9,382 bases of DNA from contig CAMLFV010000106.1 of the NCBI GenBank assembly GCA_946479395.1, positions 1 to 9,382 on the forward strand, given 5' to 3'. Position numbers and translations under genes: made by a program. Below the pieces are notes generated by a model. That model saw only the letters and a list, made by a program, of their open reading frames with translations. It searched no databases and was not told the origin of the DNA. Numbering within the stretch: the first letter of the stretch is position 1; every line of letters starts with the position of its first letter. This stretch comes from an uncultured Flavobacterium sp. GTDB taxonomy: Bacteria; Bacteroidota; Bacteroidia; Flavobacteriales; Flavobacteriaceae. This document shows, in pieces, positions 5,967 to 9,382 of this stretch.

Positions 5967-7346
5967 ATGAAAGCATTAAAATATACGTTTGCAGCTTTAG
6001 CATTGGTTGCAACATTAGTAACAACAGGTTGTGCAAACAACGACGATGTTTCTACACCGGAAATTAAATACCACAACGCTACAGCTACAATTACTTTAGA
6101 AGAATTGTATGCTAAAGCTAATACTACGGTGCAACAATATACCGAAGAAGATATTTTAGAAGCCTACGTATCTTCAAGCGATGAAGGCGGAACGTTTTAC
6201 AAATCGGTATCATTGCAAAATTTAGAAGGCACGAAAGGTTTTTCTATTTCGGTTGATATGTACAACATCAGCAACGATATCGCTCCGGGTCGTAAAGTAT
6301 ACATCTATTTAAAAGATATGTATTTTTCTATTGTACACGGTTCATTGGTTTTGGGCGATATTTATCAGGAAACAAGTGTGGGTAGAATGCGTCCGCAAGA
6401 TTTCTACAAAAAAGTATTTGCTTCGGCAGATGTTGTTCCTGAAACAGAATTAATGAAAACCATTACGTTGGCTGATCTTAAAAACGACAACTACATTAAC
6501 ACCTTGGTTGAAATTGAAAAAGTGCAGTTTGCAGACAATGCTGTTGATAAAACCTATTACGACCCGGCAAATGTTTTAGGTGGTGCAACAAACCACAATA
6601 TTGTTGATCCTACCGGAACAATGATCTTTAGAACAAGTGAATTTGCAAAATTTGCTTCAAGAGTGGTTCCAAAAAACAGCGGAAAAATTCGTGGGGTTCT
6701 TACAAAGTTCAATAGCGATTATCAGTTTATGGCTCGTACATTCAATGATATCCAATTAACAGAAGACAGAATCGGAGTTGATCCGGGAGAAGGTGAAGAG
6801 CCTACAGCACCAACAAACTTATTGTTTACAACAGCCGATTTTGAAAACTGGACGAACTTTACAGCTTCATTAAACAGTTTCGGATTAAAATCGTATGCCG
6901 TTCAAGGTAGGGGTACAGGTGCTTTAGGAACAAACTCTATGCATCTTAACGGAACGCCAACCGCAAACGATTATGTATTTACAGTATTGGCTTCTGCTAA
7001 AGGTAACATTCCTGCAACTCCAACAAAAATTACGTTTTGGGTTAAAGGAACATCTGCTAAATCGTTATCGATCAACGTTTATCGTGGAACTTCGGGTTAT
7101 GATGTATTTAACGTATCTAACTTAAACAGTTTAGCGGTTACATTAAACAAGGCTGTGCTTAATGATTCTGGTAACGGAACAAACAATTACACCGGAACTA
7201 TTGACACAAGCAACAAATGGGTTAAGGTAACTTTAAACATTGCAGATGTTGATATTAACAAAAGTACAACAGGCGACCTTTTCGCTTTAAAAGTGGGAAG
7301 CAACGCTGCATACAATCTGCATATCGATAATATCGAAATTCAATAA
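5967..7346 (+). CDS. DUF5689-type surface lipoprotein with C-terminal beta-sandwich domain
   Basis: This 459-residue lipoprotein has signal peptide MKALKYTFAALALVATLVTTGC with the lipidated Cys at 22. The lipobox is weak at -3 (Thr), but the acidic stretch CANNDDVS after it fits surface export. Residues about 36-268 resemble DUF5689: TITLEELYAKA, then ILEAYVSSSDEGGTFYKSVSLQN, GRKVYIYLKDMYFSI, and a second half from TITLADLKNDNYINTLVEIEKVQF to FARTFNDIQLTE-like sequence (MARTFNDIQLTE). That pattern is typical of OB-like modules in Bacteroidota exported proteins often encoded beside TonB receptors or nucleases. A low-complexity acidic linker (270-284, GVDPGEGEEPTAPTN) leads to a beta-sandwich (285-459) that starts with TTADFENW and ends with YNLHIDNIEIQ. 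This mirrors the end of the preceding lipoprotein. It is the last gene of the operon and is followed by a terminator. Its probable role is substrate capture for the receptor; no enzymatic motif is seen. Confidence 0.8.
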   Translation: MKALKYTFAALALVATLVTTGCANNDDVSTPEIKYHNATATITLEELYAKANTTVQQYTEEDILEAYVSSSDEGGTFYKSVSLQNLEGTKGFSISVDMYNISNDIAPGRKVYIYLKDMYFSIVHGSLVLGDIYQETSVGRMRPQDFYKKVFASADVVPETELMKTITLADLKNDNYINTLVEIEKVQFADNAVDKTYYDPANVLGGATNHNIVDPTGTMIFRTSEFAKFASRVVPKNSGKIRGVLTKFNSDYQFMARTFNDIQLTEDRIGVDPGEGEEPTAPTNLLFTTADFENWTNFTASLNSFGLKSYAVQGRGTGALGTNSMHLNGTPTANDYVFTVLASAKGNIPATPTKITFWVKGTSAKSLSINVYRGTSGYDVFNVSNLNSLAVTLNKAVLNDSGNGTNNYTGTIDTSNKWVKVTLNIADVDINKSTTGDLFALKVGSNAAYNLHIDNIEIQ

Positions 7347-7366
7347 AACATACACCATTAAACTTT

Positions 7367-7398
7367 AAAAGCTGTTTTCAACGAAAGCAGCTTTTTTT
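7367..7398 (+). terminator. Intrinsic terminator of the TonB-receptor operon
   Basis: AAAAGCTGTTTTC (7367-7379) pairs with GAAAGCAGCTTTT (7383-7395) over 13 bp, including one G-U pair, with a 3-nt loop. A run of seven T residues (7392-7398) follows and overlaps the end of the stem. It lies 20 nt after the stop codon at 7346 and separates the operon from the antiporter gene. Confidence 0.9.
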
Positions 7399-7441
7399 AT
7401 TTACAATCGAAATTTCATTCATTTTCAATACCGCTTTTTTG

Positions 7442-7449
7442 TATATTTA
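7442..7449 (+). promoter_or_regulatory. Weak candidate -7 element for the antiporter gene
   Basis: TATATTTA is one base off TAnnTTTG and lies 24 nt before the ATG at 7474. No good -33 element is seen about 19 nt upstream. It is listed because the gene follows a strong terminator and needs its own promoter somewhere in 7399-7473; nothing else in that stretch looks better. Confidence 0.3.
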
Positions 7450-7473
7450 GAAACAAATTTTCGCTACTTTTTT

Positions 7474-9382
7474 ATGCCAGCAGCTGTAGAAACCTCACAT
7501 CATTTATATCCGTTAATTTCCGATTTAGGTTTGATCCTAATGACTGCCGGAGTCGCCGTTTTAATCTTTAAAAAGATAAAGCAGCCTTTGGTTTTAGGTT
7601 ATTTAATTGCCGGATTTTTGGCAGGTCCGCATTTTCCGTTATTCCCCACCGTTCAAGATATGGGAAACGTGGAAGTTTGGGCAGAAATTGGTGTGATCTT
7701 TTTACTTTTTAGTTTAGGACTCGAATTTAGTTTTAAAAAGCTCGTTAAAGTTGGTGGATCCGCCAGTATGACCGCCGCCGTTCAAATCATCACCATGATT
7801 ATTGTTGGTTTCACAACCGGAAAATTGCTCGGCTGGAATTTTATCGACAGTATTTTTTTAGGTGCGATTCTTTCCATGTCGTCCACCACCATTATTCTAC
7901 GCGCGTTTGATGAATTGGGCGTTAAAACCCAGAAATTTGCCGGCGTAGTTTTCGGAACGCTGATTGTAGAAGATATTGTGGCGATTTTATTAATGGTTTT
8001 ACTATCAACCATTGCCGTATCACAACAGTTTTCGGGTGTTGAACTAATGGAATCGATCTTTAAACTGGCATTTTTTTTAATGCTTTGGTTTTTGGCAGGA
8101 ATCTTCTTCATTCCAACATTACTTAAAAGAACCAAAAATCTGTTAACCGAAGAAACTACATTGATTGTTTCGCTTGCATTATGTTTAATGATGGTTATTT
8201 TGGCTACCGCCGCAGGTTTTTCACCGGCATTAGGAGCTTTCATTATGGGATCGATCATAGCCGAAACAACCAAAGCAGAACAAATTGAACATTTAGTTAA
8301 GCCTGTAAAAGATCTATTCGGAGCAGTTTTCTTTGTATCGGTTGGTATGCTTATTAATTTAGATACGCTACAAGAATATGCTTTTCCGGTAGTAATTATT
8401 ACCATTGTAACCATTTTCGGAAAAACAATTGCCACTACAATGGGCGCTTTAATTTCGGGGCAACCGTTGAAACAATCAGTTCAGGCAGGAATGAGTTTGG
8501 CTCAAATTGGCGAATTCTCATTTATAATTGCAACATTGGGTATGACGTTGGGTGTAACAAGCGGTTTCCTTTATCCTATTGTAGTTGCGGTTTCGGCAAT
8601 TACCACTTTTACCACTCCGTTTTTCATTAAAAACTCCTTAAAAGCATATAATCGCTTAAAAATTATCCTTCCTAAAAAATGGGAAGATAAATTAGACAAT
8701 TATTCGGCTACAACGCAAACCATCCATCAAACAAATCACTGGCAAAAATATATTTCAGGCGTTGCATCGCACATCATAATTCATTCGGTAATTATTGCGG
8801 GTATTGTTTTCGTAAGCATTTACTATTTAATTCCATTATCAAACGGAGCAATTACTTATTATCTGTACATCTTTTTAACCGTAGTGGCGTTTTTGCCGTT
8901 CTTGTACGCATTGGCGTTACAAAGAGTCGCGGTGCAGTCGTTAAATCAGTTAAAAACCGACAGTAAAAATATTACTCCGCTTATTTTAATTGCCTTGTTT
9001 AGAATTTTGCTGTGCATTGTCATTGTTTTTATAATGATTAACGAACTGATTAATCCGCTAACAGGCGTAATTGTATTAGCGGTTTTAATTGCGTTTGCGG
9101 TTTTGTTTCCAAAGAGGATACAGGCGATGTATGGAAAAATCCTTCATCAGTTTATCGAGAATTTTAATGACCGCGAAAGATCTGAAGCTATTAGAAACAA
9201 AAGCGATTTAACACCTTGGGACGGACACATGACTACTTTTGAAATTCCGCAGGAATCGCTGATTGCCGGAAAAACGCTGAATGAACTAAAAGTACGTGAA
9301 GAGCTTGGTGTAAACATTGCCATTATTAAACGTGGCGATCTGGTGATTAATATTCCAGATAAAGACGAAAAAATTTTCCCGA
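7474..9382 (+). CDS. CPA2-family cation:proton antiporter with C-terminal RCK_C (TrkA-C) domain, 3' end missing
   Basis: The frame is open from the ATG at 7474 to the window edge (636 codons plus one base, no stop), so the gene is truncated by the window. The start is the only ATG near the 5' end of the frame. It is an inner-membrane Na+(K+)/H+ antiporter of the KefB-like CPA2 type. Residues about 15-395 form the multi-helix exchanger core with IKQPLVLGYLIAGFLAGP, GVIFLLFSLGLEFSF, SMSSTTIILRAFDE, IVEDIVAILL (Asp167, the likely ion-binding Asp), GFSPALGAFIMGSIIAET, GAVFFVSVGMLIN and SLAQIGEFSFIIA. Residues about 428-560 add four more hydrophobic segments. From 589 (FEIPQESLIAGKTLNEL...ELGVNIAIIKRG) an RCK_C domain begins; it usually binds a regulatory ligand. 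No GxGxxG Rossmann (RCK_N) motif lies between core and RCK_C, unlike E. coli KefB/KefC. Its likely role is pH or monovalent-cation homeostasis; specificity is not readable. Confidence 0.9.
   Translation, partial: MPAAVETSHHLYPLISDLGLILMTAGVAVLIFKKIKQPLVLGYLIAGFLAGPHFPLFPTVQDMGNVEVWAEIGVIFLLFSLGLEFSFKKLVKVGGSASMTAAVQIITMIIVGFTTGKLLGWNFIDSIFLGAILSMSSTTIILRAFDELGVKTQKFAGVVFGTLIVEDIVAILLMVLLSTIAVSQQFSGVELMESIFKLAFFLMLWFLAGIFFIPTLLKRTKNLLTEETTLIVSLALCLMMVILATAAGFSPALGAFIMGSIIAETTKAEQIEHLVKPVKDLFGAVFFVSVGMLINLDTLQEYAFPVVIITIVTIFGKTIATTMGALISGQPLKQSVQAGMSLAQIGEFSFIIATLGMTLGVTSGFLYPIVVAVSAITTFTTPFFIKNSLKAYNRLKIILPKKWEDKLDNYSATTQTIHQTNHWQKYISGVASHIIIHSVIIAGIVFVSIYYLIPLSNGAITYYLYIFLTVVAFLPFLYALALQRVAVQSLNQLKTDSKNITPLILIALFRILLCIVIVFIMINELINPLTGVIVLAVLIAFAVLFPKRIQAMYGKILHQFIENFNDRERSEAIRNKSDLTPWDGHMTTFEIPQESLIAGKTLNELKVREELGVNIAIIKRGDLVINIPDKDEKIFP

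Noticed and set aside
2554..7346. Polysaccharide utilization locus (SusC/SusD pair)
   Set aside because: The lipoproteins do not look like SusD (no helical TPR-type sequence and wrong length), and there is no glycoside hydrolase, lyase or hybrid regulator in the window.
7782..8435. 217-codon open frame on the minus strand
   Set aside because: It lies wholly antisense to the antiporter, whose plus-strand frame carries clear CPA2 motifs throughout. The minus-strand product is low-complexity in Ser, Thr, Lys and Ile and resembles no family.
1..9382. Mobile element, tRNA, rRNA or phage remnants
   Set aside because: No transposase, integrase, terminal inverted repeats, tRNA cloverleaf or rRNA-like stretch was seen. 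Gene content and codon style look uniform and chromosomal.

Overview
The window is AT-rich, and its genes look like those of a Bacteroidota member, most likely family Flavobacteriaceae or a close relative. Four things support this: a type IX secretion (T9SS) type A sorting domain, a TonB-dependent receptor with an N-terminal carboxypeptidase-regulatory-like domain, lipoproteins with acidic residues just after the lipobox cysteine, and a TAnnTTTG-type promoter with no Shine-Dalgarno sequences. The genus cannot be fixed from this stretch.

Layout. Bases 1-337 are non-coding and very AT-rich. A leucine-rich-repeat protein secreted by T9SS (338-1291, +) follows. It converges on a secreted endonuclease/exonuclease/phosphatase (EEP) family enzyme (1345-2421, -), and the two share one bidirectional terminator (about 1311-1346). 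From a compact divergent promoter region (2422-2553) an apparent three-gene operon runs rightward: a TonB-dependent receptor (2554-5340), a small choice-of-anchor-J-like lipoprotein (5354-5956) and a DUF5689-type lipoprotein (5967-7346). The gaps are only 13 and 10 nt, and a strong hairpin terminator closes the operon (7367-7398). The last gene, a CPA2-family cation:proton antiporter (7474 to the window end, incomplete), is a separate unit.

How the genes may work together. The receptor and its two lipoproteins form an outer-membrane uptake module that has no SusD. The divergent gene encodes an exported DNase I-fold enzyme with its catalytic residues intact. DUF5689 is, as far as I recall, related to OB-fold domains of extracellular nucleases. 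Together these suggest a surface binding, import and periplasmic degradation route for nucleic acids or another phosphodiester substrate. That substrate is an inference. The sequence itself shows only the gene families, the operon spacing and the shared control region. The T9SS protein and the antiporter look unrelated to this module.
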